DNA of 64,000 nucleotides from Gammaproteobacteria bacterium (GTDB lineage Bacteria; Pseudomonadota; Gammaproteobacteria; Ga0077536): the NCBI GenBank assembly GCA_020849475.1, contig JADLGE010000088.1:1-64000 (forward strand), written 5' to 3'. Shown here piece by piece: positions 7,331-17,037 of the stretch. The notes under the pieces are model-generated. The model did not search any database. It saw only the letters and a program-made list of their open reading frames with translations, and was not told the origin of the DNA. The stretch's first letter is position 1. The number at the start of each line of letters is the position of its first letter. Made by a program: the position numbers and the translations under genes.

Positions 7331-10300
7331 ATGAATCAAGCGCGCATCGACAACGGTGGCGGTGCGGCGCCGACATGGCGTGACGCCTTGCAGGCGCTGG
7401 ACGCTGATCTGCACACCTGTCTGCTGTTTGATCAGCAGCGCCTCGCCGAGCGCCTGCGTGTCTTGCGGCGCAAGCTGCGCGGTCGCGGACGCAAACTCAA
7501 ACCTGCCTACGTCGAGCGGCACCTGCGTGAATTGCGTGATGAGGTCGAGCGTTCGCGCAGCACCCGTGCGCGCCGCGCCGAGCTCGCGCTGCGCCTCGAA
7601 TTTCCCGCCGAACTGCCGTTCACCGCCCACGCCGAGGCCATTGCACGCCTGATTGAACAGCACCAGGTCGTGATCGTCAGCGGCGAGACGGGCTGCGGCA
7701 AGTCGACGCAGTTGCCCAAACTGTGCCTGCGCATGGGCCGCGGTGTGGCGGGGCGCATCGGACATACCCAGCCGCGCCGCATCGCGGCGCGTGCCATCGC
7801 ACGACGACTGGCGGAAGAGACGGGCACGGCGCCGGGCCGCGCGGTCGGCCATTGTGTGCGCTTCGACGACAACGTCGAGCCGCAGGCGCGTGTCAAGCTC
7901 ATGACCGACGGCATCCTGCTGAACGAGATTCATCGTGACCCGCGCCTGACCCAGTACGACACCCTCATCATCGACGAGGTGCACGAGCGCTCCTTGAATG
8001 TCGATTTCCTGATCGGCTATCTCAAGCAGGTGCTGGCCGCGCGGCCTGATCTGAAATTGATTCTGACCTCGGCGACCATCGACGCGGGCGTGGTCGAGCG
8101 TTTCTTCGACGACGCGGTGAGCCATGTCATTCCCGACCGTTCCCATCCCATCGAGATCCGTTACCGCCCGCCACCCGCCGATGACGATGACGAGGTCGAC
8201 ATCGATGACGCCATCGTCGAGGCCATCCGCGAGCTCGACGCCGAGGCGCGCGGCGATGTGCTGGTGTTCCTGCCCGGCGAACGTGAGATCCGCGAAGCCG
8301 CGCAGCGCATCGGCCGCGCGCATTTTGCCGACACCGATGTCTTCACGCTCTACGCGCGCCTGAGCGCGGCGCGCCAGGCACGCATCTTTGAACCGGGCCC
8401 ACGCCGGCGCCTGATCCTCGCCACCAATGTCGCCGAGACCTCGCTGACGGTGCCGCGCGTGCGGCACGTGATCGACACCGGGCTCGCGCGCATCAGTCGC
8501 TACAGCCCGCGCCGCAAGCTGCAGCAGTTGCCGGTGGAGAAGATTCCGCAGGCCAACGCCGATCAGCGCAGCGGTCGCTGTGGACGCGAATCGGCTGGCA
8601 TCTGCATCCGTCTTTATAGTGAAGAGGATTACCTCGCGCGGCGGCCGCGTATCGAGCCCGAGATTCAGCGCACCAACCTGTCGGGCGTGGTGCTGAAGTT
8701 GAAAGCGATGGGCATCGCCGATGTCGAGAGTTTTGCCTTTGCCGAAGCGCCGTCGATACGTCTGATCAAGGACGCCTACCTGGTCCTGCAGGAAATCGGT
8801 GCGCTGGACGGCGAGCGTGAGCTGACTGCGCTCGGCGCGCAGCTCGCGCGCTTTCCCATCGACCCGCGACTGGCGCGGGTGCTGGATGCGGCGAGCAAGC
8901 TCGGCTGCCTCACGGAGTGCCTGATCATTGTTTCGGCCTTGAGCATTGCCGACCCGCGCGAGCGGCCGCACGAGGCGCGTGACGCCGCCGATCGCGCGCA
9001 TGCCGCGTTCGCCGACAAGCGTTCGGACTTCATGTGGTTCCTGCGCGCCTGGCCGTTTGCCAAGGAGTTGCGCCAGTCGCCGCCCAAGAAGCAGCAGCGC
9101 GTGTGCCGCCGCCGGTTTTTGTCGGCGGCGCGCATGGCCGAGTGGACGCAGCTACACGACACCTTGAGCAAGCTCGCCGACGATGCAAGCCTGGCGCGCA
9201 ATCCGCTGCCGGCGACCTATAAATGCATACAGACCGCGTTGGCCGCGGGCTTTTTGAGCCAGGTCGGCGAGTGGCAGCAGGATCATTACGGTGGCTGTCG
9301 CGGCGTCAGCTTTCAGCTGCATCCTTCGTCGGTGCTGGCGCGGCGCGCGGCGCCGTGGGTGGTGGCCGCGGAAGTGATCGAGACCCGCGAGCGCTATGCG
9401 CGCATCGCCGCGCGTATCGAGCCGCAATGGCTGGAACAGGTGGCGACGCATCTCATCAAGCGCAGCTACGAGGCGCCCCATTGGGATGTGAAACGCGGCT
9501 GCGTGCGCGCCACCGAAATCCAGCGGCTATATGGCTTGACCATCAGCCATGCGCGTCTGGTCGACTACCTGCGCATCGATGCGCAGGCGGCGCGGGCCAT
9601 CTTCATCGACACTGGCCTCATGGCCGGTGAGCTCGGCGAGGAGCTCGATTTCCTGCGCCACAACCGCGCGCTGCTGGCCAGCGTGCGCGCGCTTGAGGAG
9701 CGCGCGCGGCGTCGCGATCTGCTGGTCGGCGCCGACCAATTGCATGAGTTCTACGAACAGCGCCTGCCAGCCACCATCGCCACGCGTCGCGACCTGCTGG
9801 CGTGGTTGCGCGAGGACGCGGCGCGTGGCGCGAGCTTGTGCATGGGCGAGGCCGACATCACCAGCGAGCAATTCGCGTCGGTGCAGGCGTGGCTGTTCCC
9901 CGAGCAGCTGAGCATAGGCGGCACGCCCTGCGCGCTGACCTATCGTTTCGAGCCGGGCCATCCGCGCGACGGCGTCAGCGTGCGCCTGCCGCTGGTGCTG
10001 TTGACGCGTCTCAAGCCCGCCGACCTCGACCGTCTCGTGCCCGGCATGTTGAGCGACAAGATAGCCGCCTTGCTGCGTGCACAGCCCAAGGCACGCCGGC
10101 GCCTGGTATCGCCCATCCGCGAATTCGCGATGGCCTGCGTCGAAGCCTTGCACGCCCTCGATGGCCCCTTGCCGCTGGCGTTGGCGAATGCCCTGGAACG
10201 GATTACCGGCCTGCCGTGGTCGCCGGCGGCGTTTGACGATGCGCTGCTCGAACCGCACCAGCGCATGCTGGTCACGCTCGTCGGCGAGCAGGGTGAGGTG

Positions 10301-11236
10301 CTGGAAGAGACCCGCGACGGCGCGCGCCGGCTCGGCCTGCGCGGCGCCGAGGCGCGCGCCGAAAGCGCCGCCGTCGACTGGCGGCTGGCGGGACGCTCGC
10401 AGTCGGGCTGGACTTTCCCGGCCTTGCCGCGCGAAGTCGAGACCAAATCCGGCGGCGCGCATCTGCGCGGCTTCCCTGCCTTGCTCGACGAGCGCGACTA
10501 CGTCGAACTCAAGGTGTTGGACGACGCCTCGCACGCCGCGGCGCTGCATCGTCGTGGCGTGGCGCGTTTACTGGTGCTCGATGCCGCCAGCGATATTCGA
10601 CAGCTTGCGCGCGCGTTTTCCGCGGCGCGCGAATTGGGCCTGCTGGCGGCGCTGTTCGGTCATCAGCACCTGCCGATAGCGGCATTGGTGCTGGGCGCCG
10701 CGGGACGGCTGCTGGCGTCGAGCGCGGCGCCACGCAGCGCCGACGACTACGCGGCCTTGCGCACGCGCTTCCAGGCGCAGCTCGCCGGCGAGATCCCCCC
10801 CCAGGCCCAGGCTTTGCTCGGTCTCATGAAGCGCGCCGCGGCGCTGCGCGCTGGGATCCACAAGGCGCCGCCTGCGACGCGCACCGATCTCGAGTCGCAA
10901 CTGGCGATGTTGCTCGGCCCGACCGCCATGGATCACCTCGACGGTCACGGCATGGCACGCGTCTCACGCTCACTCGACGCTATCGCGCGCCGCCTGGAAC
11001 GCGTCGATTCCAATCCCGGCAAGGATCTGCGCAAGCTCGAAGCGGTGGAGCCTCTGATGCGGCGCCTGCGGGCCTTGGCCGACGCCGCCGGCGAAACCGC
11101 GCCGGCCCTGCGCAGCGTGCAACTCATGCTCGAGGACTATCGCACCAGCGTGTTTGCACCGGAACTCGGGGTGCCCACCCGCATCAGCGCCGATGACATT
11201 GACGCCGCCTTGTCAGCCCTCGAAGGTGATGCCTGA
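7331..11236 (+). CDS. hrpA: ATP-dependent RNA helicase HrpA (DEAH box)
   Basis: A 1301-residue DEAH-box 3'-5' RNA helicase, close to the usual length of about 1300. Walker A GETGCGKST is at residues 118-126, the Walker B box is DEVH near residue 216 (VIIDEVHERSLN), motif III is SAT, and motif VI follows as QRSGRCGRES. The middle carries the helicase-associated winged-helix and OB-type region, and the long C-terminal third is the HrpA-specific DUF3418 region. HrpA proteins act on mRNA and ribosomes in the cytoplasm. The start is the first ATG after the candidate promoter. Complete, no frameshift. Confidence 0.95.
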   Translation: MNQARIDNGGGAAPTWRDALQALDADLHTCLLFDQQRLAERLRVLRRKLRGRGRKLKPAYVERHLRELRDEVERSRSTRARRAELALRLEFPAELPFTAHAEAIARLIEQHQVVIVSGETGCGKSTQLPKLCLRMGRGVAGRIGHTQPRRIAARAIARRLAEETGTAPGRAVGHCVRFDDNVEPQARVKLMTDGILLNEIHRDPRLTQYDTLIIDEVHERSLNVDFLIGYLKQVLAARPDLKLILTSATIDAGVVERFFDDAVSHVIPDRSHPIEIRYRPPPADDDDEVDIDDAIVEAIRELDAEARGDVLVFLPGEREIREAAQRIGRAHFADTDVFTLYARLSAARQARIFEPGPRRRLILATNVAETSLTVPRVRHVIDTGLARISRYSPRRKLQQLPVEKIPQANADQRSGRCGRESAGICIRLYSEEDYLARRPRIEPEIQRTNLSGVVLKLKAMGIADVESFAFAEAPSIRLIKDAYLVLQEIGALDGERELTALGAQLARFPIDPRLARVLDAASKLGCLTECLIIVSALSIADPRERPHEARDAADRAHAAFADKRSDFMWFLRAWPFAKELRQSPPKKQQRVCRRRFLSAARMAEWTQLHDTLSKLADDASLARNPLPATYKCIQTALAAGFLSQVGEWQQDHYGGCRGVSFQLHPSSVLARRAAPWVVAAEVIETRERYARIAARIEPQWLEQVATHLIKRSYEAPHWDVKRGCVRATEIQRLYGLTISHARLVDYLRIDAQAARAIFIDTGLMAGELGEELDFLRHNRALLASVRALEERARRRDLLVGADQLHEFYEQRLPATIATRRDLLAWLREDAARGASLCMGEADITSEQFASVQAWLFPEQLSIGGTPCALTYRFEPGHPRDGVSVRLPLVLLTRLKPADLDRLVPGMLSDKIAALLRAQPKARRRLVSPIREFAMACVEALHALDGPLPLALANALERITGLPWSPAAFDDALLEPHQRMLVTLVGEQGEVLEETRDGARRLGLRGAEARAESAAVDWRLAGRSQSGWTFPALPREVETKSGGAHLRGFPALLDERDYVELKVLDDASHAAALHRRGVARLLVLDAASDIRQLARAFSAARELGLLAALFGHQHLPIAALVLGAAGRLLASSAAPRSADDYAALRTRFQAQLAGEIPPQAQALLGLMKRAAALRAGIHKAPPATRTDLESQLAMLLGPTAMDHLDGHGMARVSRSLDAIARRLERVDSNPGKDLRKLEAVEPLMRRLRALADAAGETAPALRSVQLMLEDYRTSVFAPELGVPTRISADDIDAALSALEGDA

Positions 11237-11340
11237 CGGCCGACCACGGTGCTCGTGGGCAGACGTGCCATGGGTGCTTAGAATGAAACCAGCGCGACGT
11301 GCCATGGCGCGCCGCGAACCCGCAACCACCACGGTGACAC

Positions 11341-11997
11341 ATGAGCCGCGCACTCGATTACCTCATGCAGGCACGCCCGCAAGCGATGGGCGCCTATTTC
11401 AAATTCCTGAAGGACAACGGCAGCCGGCTCGAGCCCAAGACCCGCGCGTTGATCTCGGTCATCACCAAGGTCGCGGTCGAGACCGAACTCGGACTCGTGC
11501 AATACACGCGCAAGGCGCTCGAAGTCGGCGCCAGCCCCGACGAAATCCTCGATGCCTTGATGATGGCGTTTCCGGCCTTGGGCCTGTCGCGCATCGTGTG
11601 GGCGGTGGATGTCTTGATAGAGCACGGCGTGGAAGGCTTCGCCGACCTTGCCGTTGAAGACAGCGAGGAAACGGCGCCCGCGCCGCGCGGCGAGCGCCTC
11701 GATGTCTGTGCGCTGGACCAGTTGCCAGAGCGCCAGACCGTCAAGCGCAACAGCGGTCGCTATCCCTTGTTGCTGTGGCGCGAGGGTGCCACGGTGCGCG
11801 CCTTCAAGGCCTATTGTTCCCATCAAGGCATGGAGCTCATGACCAGCGGCATCAAGGGCGCGCAGGTCACCTGTGCGCAGCACGGCTGGCAGTTCTCACT
11901 GCCCGATGGGCGCTGCAGCCGCGGTGAAAAATGGGGGCTTTCGGAATTGCCGGTCACACTGCGCGGCAACCGCGTGATCGTGCAATGGCAGGATTGA
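11341..11997 (+). CDS. Carboxymuconolactone-decarboxylase-like and Rieske [2Fe-2S] fusion protein
   Basis: A 218-residue two-domain protein. Residues 1-100 resemble the CMD/AhpD helical fold (GASPDEILDALMMAFPAL) but contain no cysteine at all, so AhpD-type peroxidase chemistry is excluded. Residues 118-218 are a Rieske-type ferredoxin domain with complete ligands: C159 and H161 in YCSHQG, C178 and H181 in CAQHGW. An acidic Pro/Ala linker joins them. The protein is soluble with no signal peptide. It is followed 12 bases later by an unknown gene, probably co-transcribed. Role unknown; a redox carrier or regulatory electron-transfer partner is only a guess. Confidence 0.82.
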   Translation: MSRALDYLMQARPQAMGAYFKFLKDNGSRLEPKTRALISVITKVAVETELGLVQYTRKALEVGASPDEILDALMMAFPALGLSRIVWAVDVLIEHGVEGFADLAVEDSEETAPAPRGERLDVCALDQLPERQTVKRNSGRYPLLLWREGATVRAFKAYCSHQGMELMTSGIKGAQVTCAQHGWQFSLPDGRCSRGEKWGLSELPVTLRGNRVIVQWQD

Positions 11998-12009
11998 GGG
12001 GGGACGCCG

Positions 12010-12735
12010 GTGTTTTCGTTTGACACCCTGTTACACGCCGGCGCCGATGAGTTGCTGGCAATCTTTTCGGCGACGCGCACCGCGCCCGACATGGACGCCG
12101 ATCTGCGCCGCGAGCAGCTTGCCCAGCAACTGGGTCTGCGTGTGCCGCAGTTGCTGTGCGGTCTCGGCTTCAATGCCACCGTGCCAAACCTCGACGCCGT
12201 GCAGCGCGCCCTCGGCTTCACGCACTTCGAGGCGCTGGTGGCGGCGCGCAACTACGCGTTCATCCACGATGTTTACCGCGCGCTCACCATCAATAACATC
12301 GTCGAGATCTATGCCGCCATCGCCCGCTTCAGCGAGTCCGGGACTGATTGGTCAGACCTGGTGCTGACGCGCGTGACCAATCTCGAATCGCAGCTCGAGG
12401 AAACCATCAACCCGATATTGATTGGCGGTTACAAGCTTGAGATTCGCGCCATCTATGACAACCGTCTGGCTTCGCCTGGTTTTGTGGCGGGTCGATTGAC
12501 ACCCAATCACGCCGTGATGCGCGATCTCGCCAACGAAAACGCGCTCATGCTGGAACGCGGCGCCATCGAACCGCTGGCGTTTCTGGAATGCGTGGGCCTG
12601 TCGCTGGACGAGAAGCGCCGCGCAGTCTTCAAAGGCCTCATACCGCCGCTGGTCGCCGATCATTTCATTCGCCAACTCGATTCGGTCGAGGAACGGCTGC
12701 GCTTTCGCGAAGCGCTTGGCAGCCTAGGCCAGTGA
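12010..12735 (+). CDS. Hypothetical protein, 241 residues
   Basis: I do not recognise this family. It is a predicted soluble, mostly helical protein of 241 residues with a GTG start preceded by a G-rich ribosome site (GGGGGGAC). There is no signal peptide, membrane segment or cysteine-rich metal site. It follows the CMD-Rieske gene by 12 bases, which suggests one operon and a related function. Its last 12 bases overlap the 3' end of the convergent transglutaminase gene. Base composition matches its neighbours, so it looks like a real resident gene. Confidence 0.7.
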   Translation: MFSFDTLLHAGADELLAIFSATRTAPDMDADLRREQLAQQLGLRVPQLLCGLGFNATVPNLDAVQRALGFTHFEALVAARNYAFIHDVYRALTINNIVEIYAAIARFSESGTDWSDLVLTRVTNLESQLEETINPILIGGYKLEIRAIYDNRLASPGFVAGRLTPNHAVMRDLANENALMLERGAIEPLAFLECVGLSLDEKRRAVFKGLIPPLVADHFIRQLDSVEERLRFREALGSLGQ

Positions 12736-14688
12736 CTCGCCGCAGTAGGCGATGAGGCATTGTATGAAGCGGGCGCGCACGGCATCGGGCGCCGGGCCAT
12801 AGCGCAACTGGTAGTAGAGCCGCACGAGTTCGTCGCTGCTCACCCCACCGCGAGTCGCGGGAGCGGCGCGGCGCAGGAAGTGCGCCACGGTTTCTCCCTG
12901 CGCCGGGTGTTGTCCGGCCGCCGCCAAGGCTTCGAGCAGCGGCGCCAGCAATGACGGCGCCGCGTCGGCCGCCGCGCCAGCGCTGCGAGCCGCATTGCGC
13001 ACCGCTAGTGGACTGCGGCGCAGGCGCCAGTACAACAGCGCCGCCAGCGGCGGCACCAGCCACAGCAACTGGTCGGTGAAATCACTGAGATTGGCCTGCG
13101 CCAGGCGCTGATAGCGATAGACCACCCACGCCGCGAGATCCTGCACGGTCTGCCAGTCGGTGGCGCGCGCGTCCTCAAGTTCATACCAGGTGGCGGGCGT
13201 TGAATCGATGACCTGCCATTGCCCATCGACGAAGGCCAGTGCCCAGGCGTGGGCATGGCGCGCGCGTGCGATGTAGGCGCGTTCGAGCGGGCTGTACTCA
13301 TCGACCATGTAGCCGACGGCATAGCGTGCCGGAATGCCGGCCGCGCGCAGCAACAGCACGCTGGCGGTGGCGAAATACTCGCAGTGACCGCGCCGCGTAT
13401 TGCGCAGGAAGTCGGCGAGCGGTGTGCGCCACGCGAAAGTGTCGGGCTGAATGAGGCTGTATTTGAAGTGGTCGAGAAAGAACGCGCGGATGCGCGCGGT
13501 GCGCTGTGCGGCATCGAGGCCATCGATGCCGACTTCGGCCAGCGTCTCGTCGAGCAGCGCACGGTATTGCGGAGGCACCGCGCTGTCATCTGTGGTGGGC
13601 GGTGTTTGCTGGCCCGCGGTCGGGCCTTGTTCGACGGTGTAGCTCAACGCGCCCGGTGGTGATTCGGCCATCAGCGCGCCAAAGCGGTTGCGCTGCAATT
13701 CGGCAATCTCGTTGCTGGCCACCACCCGCGTGCCGCGCGGCGCCGGCAGCAGACTGAGTTCGCGGCGGTGCTGCAAGCTCAGTTGCAAGCGCGTGCCGGG
13801 CGCGCGCGCGACCTTGTCGAGATCCCACACCGCCGCGCCGGCGCGTTTGTCGAGTGCGGCGAACGGCGCCTGCTGCGCGCTCCAGGTGCCGAAATGGAAG
13901 ACGTCGTAGCTTGCCTCCTGCAACAGCAACGGCAGTTTGACCTCAGGTCCCGGGCTCACACGCAATCGAATCTGATCGGAAAGTTTGAGGCGACCGATGG
14001 CGCCGATGGCGGTCACTTCGCGATTCGCATCGTTCACCGCCCACGGAAACTGGTTGACCCAGTACATCACCGAGTCCTCGACCCAGCGTTGCGCGCGCAG
14101 CACGCCCATCTGCGTGAGCAGCGCCAGGCCGGCGCTGAGGGCGAGGCACAGCATCCAGGTCGTCCACGCATAGCGTCGCGGCCGCGCCGCGCTCAGCAGG
14201 CCCAGCACGATGGCGACGCAAAACGCGCCATAGCGCGCGTCATGGACCGCGCCGGTGCTGGCGGCCAGCAGACACATGGCGAGGTAGTAGGGCGCGACAT
14301 CGAGGCGCGCGGCGTAATCGCGTTGACGGCGCAGGCTGTAGAACAGCGCACTCATGGGAATGGTCTGGGCGGTGCTGGCGCGCTGCACCAGCACCAGCGG
14401 GAAGAAACAGTAGGGCGCGACTTTCAGAATCTGGTAGATGCCGTGCACCGAGTAGCGCGAAAACTGCACGGCCGTGATCAGGGCGAATACCACGCTGGTC
14501 AAATCGGCCGCGCGGTGGAACTCGCGCTCGGCCAGCGCCCATTTCAAAGGTGCGTAACGGATGCCCTCCACCAGCAGCGCCATGACCAGCGCGCCGGCGA
14601 GATTGTCTGTCAGCAAGCCCCAGCCGAGCAGGGCGAAGGCCAGCCATAGCGGCGGCAGGGGCGTGCCGAACTCGCGGGCGTTGCTCAT
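12724..14688 (-). CDS. TgpA-like membrane transglutaminase (DUF3488 plus transglutaminase core)
   Basis: A 654-residue inner-membrane protein. The first ~200 residues contain a string of hydrophobic helices (DUF3488). A periplasmic transglutaminase-like domain follows with the Cys-His-Asp triad visible: C in RRGHCEYFATA (about 435), H in RHAHAWA (about 480) and D in VIDSTPA (about 494). One more membrane helix (LLWLVPPLAALLYW) and a cytoplasmic DUF4129-like tail end the protein. This matches TgpA of Pseudomonas. Its ATG overlaps the DUF58 stop as ATGA. The MoxR-DUF58-TgpA order is a widely conserved module, thought to couple AAA+ chaperoning to metal- or envelope-related function. Confidence 0.9.
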   Translation of the reverse strand: MSNAREFGTPLPPLWLAFALLGWGLLTDNLAGALVMALLVEGIRYAPLKWALAEREFHRAADLTSVVFALITAVQFSRYSVHGIYQILKVAPYCFFPLVLVQRASTAQTIPMSALFYSLRRQRDYAARLDVAPYYLAMCLLAASTGAVHDARYGAFCVAIVLGLLSAARPRRYAWTTWMLCLALSAGLALLTQMGVLRAQRWVEDSVMYWVNQFPWAVNDANREVTAIGAIGRLKLSDQIRLRVSPGPEVKLPLLLQEASYDVFHFGTWSAQQAPFAALDKRAGAAVWDLDKVARAPGTRLQLSLQHRRELSLLPAPRGTRVVASNEIAELQRNRFGALMAESPPGALSYTVEQGPTAGQQTPPTTDDSAVPPQYRALLDETLAEVGIDGLDAAQRTARIRAFFLDHFKYSLIQPDTFAWRTPLADFLRNTRRGHCEYFATASVLLLRAAGIPARYAVGYMVDEYSPLERAYIARARHAHAWALAFVDGQWQVIDSTPATWYELEDARATDWQTVQDLAAWVVYRYQRLAQANLSDFTDQLLWLVPPLAALLYWRLRRSPLAVRNAARSAGAAADAAPSLLAPLLEALAAAGQHPAQGETVAHFLRRAAPATRGGVSSDELVRLYYQLRYGPAPDAVRARFIQCLIAYCGESLA

Positions 14689-16034
14689 GAGCCGGTGCGA
14701 ATCTGCGCGAGATCCGCCGCCAGCTGTTCGGTTCGCAGTCGCTGCACGGCCAAGGAGCTTGGCGCCGGCTCGGCATCATCCTGCCCGCCAACCACCAGCA
14801 GACACAGGGTCGCGAGGCCGTGAGCGCGCAATTCATCGAGCAGGGCCCGACGCTGTGCATCGAAATGGCCGAACACCAGAATGATGCTGGCAAGCTGACC
14901 CATGCGCGCGCGCAGCAACGCGGCGACGCCTGCGATGTCGTCGCTTTCGGCGCCGACCGTTTCAGCGAGATAGGCCAGTGCACGCAGGTTGTCGCCACGG
15001 CCGCGGCCGCCATGGAGTTCCAATACATCGGTGCCGGCAATCACGAGATCGAGAATGGAATCCTGCGCGCGATGTTTCGAGAGCACCGAGGCCGCCACTT
15101 CGATGACGGCTTCGAAGCGTGCCGGTGCCGCGGCGCTGCGCGTGTCGACTATCAAGGCGTGACGGTCGAAGTATTCGTCCTGATATTGCTTGACTATCAA
15201 TTCGCCGGTCTTGGCGAAGCTGCGCCAATGAATATGACGCCGCGGATCGCCGGCTTGATAGGCGCGCAGGGCGGCGAATTCCTGGGAGTCGCCGACGGCG
15301 TGGGCGAGGCTGAGCCCGCCCGGTTGATAGTGACGCCTGGAGGCCAGTTGAATGTCGGGCATGGCGTGACGACGCGGCAGTGCCAGCAGCTTGTCAGCCA
15401 GCGCAACATGGTGACGTGCGCGGCACAGCCCGAGAGGGTCGGGCCGCATCAGGCACAGACTTGCGAAGCGCAGCCAGCCGCGGCGTTGGGCGCTGAGTTC
15501 GACGCGCACCCGCGCGGTCGCGCCTGCCGGTATCGGTGGCAGCGTCACGGCGACAATTTCAGCGCCGCGCTCGCGCCGTCGCATCGCCACCCAGCGTGGA
15601 AATCCCACCGCGCGGTCAAACCAGTTGCCGTCGCCGCCACTGTGCATGTCGCGCAGGGTCTTGAAGCGCGCCAAGGACAAAGGCGGTTGCACAAGCGTGT
15701 CCTGCACCAGCACATCGCTCTCGGTGCGCGGGCCGCGATTGGTGATCTCCAGCCAGTAATGGCTGGCGACACCATGGGTCACCATGTTCGGCAGGATGCG
15801 GCGCACGTCGAGACGCGGCCGCCAGCGCAGCGTCAGCACGAAGCTCGCGACCAGCAACGAGAAGGCCAGCACCGCCAGTTGATAAGCGAGCGTCTGTCCA
15901 ATGTCGATACCGAGTATTGCCGCGCTCAGCAACACGCCCATCAGCAGGCGCCCGGTGAGGGTGAAGCGCTGCTCCAGGGCACGGCTCGCGCGTGCGGCAA
16001 GCGGGAATAATCGAAACAGTGCGCGCGGCGGCAT
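14685..16034 (-). CDS. DUF58 domain membrane protein
   Basis: A 449-residue protein. Two hydrophobic helices near residues 30-75 are followed by a beta-rich region and the DUF58 signature (YQPGGLSLAHAVGDSQEF, then RAYQAGDPRRHIHWRSFAK). A vWA-like fold lies at the C-terminus. The start at 16034 is chosen because homology begins there; it lies 17 bases after the MoxR stop, and no strong ribosome site is visible. Middle gene of the moxR-DUF58-tgpA cluster. Confidence 0.88.
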   Translation of the reverse strand: MPPRALFRLFPLAARASRALEQRFTLTGRLLMGVLLSAAILGIDIGQTLAYQLAVLAFSLLVASFVLTLRWRPRLDVRRILPNMVTHGVASHYWLEITNRGPRTESDVLVQDTLVQPPLSLARFKTLRDMHSGGDGNWFDRAVGFPRWVAMRRRERGAEIVAVTLPPIPAGATARVRVELSAQRRGWLRFASLCLMRPDPLGLCRARHHVALADKLLALPRRHAMPDIQLASRRHYQPGGLSLAHAVGDSQEFAALRAYQAGDPRRHIHWRSFAKTGELIVKQYQDEYFDRHALIVDTRSAAAPARFEAVIEVAASVLSKHRAQDSILDLVIAGTDVLELHGGRGRGDNLRALAYLAETVGAESDDIAGVAALLRARMGQLASIILVFGHFDAQRRALLDELRAHGLATLCLLVVGGQDDAEPAPSSLAVQRLRTEQLAADLAQIRTGS

Positions 16035-16051
16035 GGGCTGCTGCGGCCCGT

Positions 16052-17014
16052 TCAGCGCGGCACCGGCAGTGTGTCCAGCAGTTCGGCGACACAGGTCGCC
16101 GCGCTGGCGCCCGCGAAGCGCGCTTCGGCGCGCACCGCCAGGCGATGGCACAACACCAGCGGCGCGAGTTCCTGGATGAGATCGGGCGTGACGAAGTCGA
16201 GTCCGTCGAACAACGCCAGGGCCTGCGCGCATTTCAACAAAGCGATGGATGCCCGTGGGCTGGCGCCGAGTTCCAGCGCCGGCAACTGGCGTGTGGCGGC
16301 CACCAGGCTGACCAGATAGCGCGCCAGCTCTGCACTTATCGTGACGTGGGCGGCGGCTGCCTGAAACGCCAGCACCTCGGCTTTGCCGACCACCGGCGCG
16401 GCGTGCTCGGCGAACGTGCGCGACGGATCGCGAGTGATGATCGAGATTTCGTCTTCTATCGACACGTAGCCGAGCGCGAGGCGCAGCGCAAAGCGGTCCA
16501 TCTGTGCCTCGGGCAGTGGATAGGTGCCGTGGAATTCGATCGGATTCTGGGTGGCGATGACGAAATAGGGCGGCGTGAGCGCGAACTGCTGCCCCTCAAG
16601 ACTGACCTGTCCTTCACCCATTGCTTCCAGCAGCGCCGACTGCGTACGCGGCGAGGCGCGATTGATTTCATCGGCCAGCAGGATGTTGGTGAATATCGGC
16701 CCCTTGTGGATGACGAAATCCTGGCTGCGCTGGTTGTATATCGAGGCGCCGAGCAGGTCCGTGGGCAGCAGGTCGGGGGTGAACTGGATACGTTGAAATT
16801 CGACGCCCACCGCACGGGCGAGGGCTTTGGCGAGGGTGGTCTTGCCGGTGCCCGGGTAGTCTTCCAGCAACACGTGGCCGCCACTCAGAAACGCGCTCAG
16901 CAGGTGGCGCACCACGCGCTGCTGGCCGGTCACGGCGTCGTTGAGCGCGCGCGCGAGTCGTTCGTGAACGAGGCTGGCGCGGCTGACTTCGGCGGGCGTG
17001 ATGGGGGCGTTCAT
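16052..17014 (-). CDS. MoxR family AAA+ ATPase
   Basis: A 320-residue AAA+ chaperone ATPase. Walker A is EDYPGTGKTT near residues 51-60, Walker B is LLADEINRA near 113-121, sensor 1 is ATQNPIE, and the C-terminal lid contains the LGASPRASIALLKCAQ segment typical of MoxR. MoxR proteins mature metal-centre or vWA-domain partners; the adjacent DUF58 and TgpA proteins are the likely clients. First gene of the cluster, 23 bases after the Hsp15-like gene. Confidence 0.93.
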   Translation of the reverse strand: MNAPITPAEVSRASLVHERLARALNDAVTGQQRVVRHLLSAFLSGGHVLLEDYPGTGKTTLAKALARAVGVEFQRIQFTPDLLPTDLLGASIYNQRSQDFVIHKGPIFTNILLADEINRASPRTQSALLEAMGEGQVSLEGQQFALTPPYFVIATQNPIEFHGTYPLPEAQMDRFALRLALGYVSIEDEISIITRDPSRTFAEHAAPVVGKAEVLAFQAAAAHVTISAELARYLVSLVAATRQLPALELGASPRASIALLKCAQALALFDGLDFVTPDLIQELAPLVLCHRLAVRAEARFAGASAATCVAELLDTLPVPR

Positions 17015-17037
17015 GGTGGGGCGTCCTGCGTCGCGGG

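Noticed and set aside
11341-11640. AhpD-type peroxidase domain
   Set aside because: The CMD-like region has no cysteine, so the CxxC reaction centre is missing.
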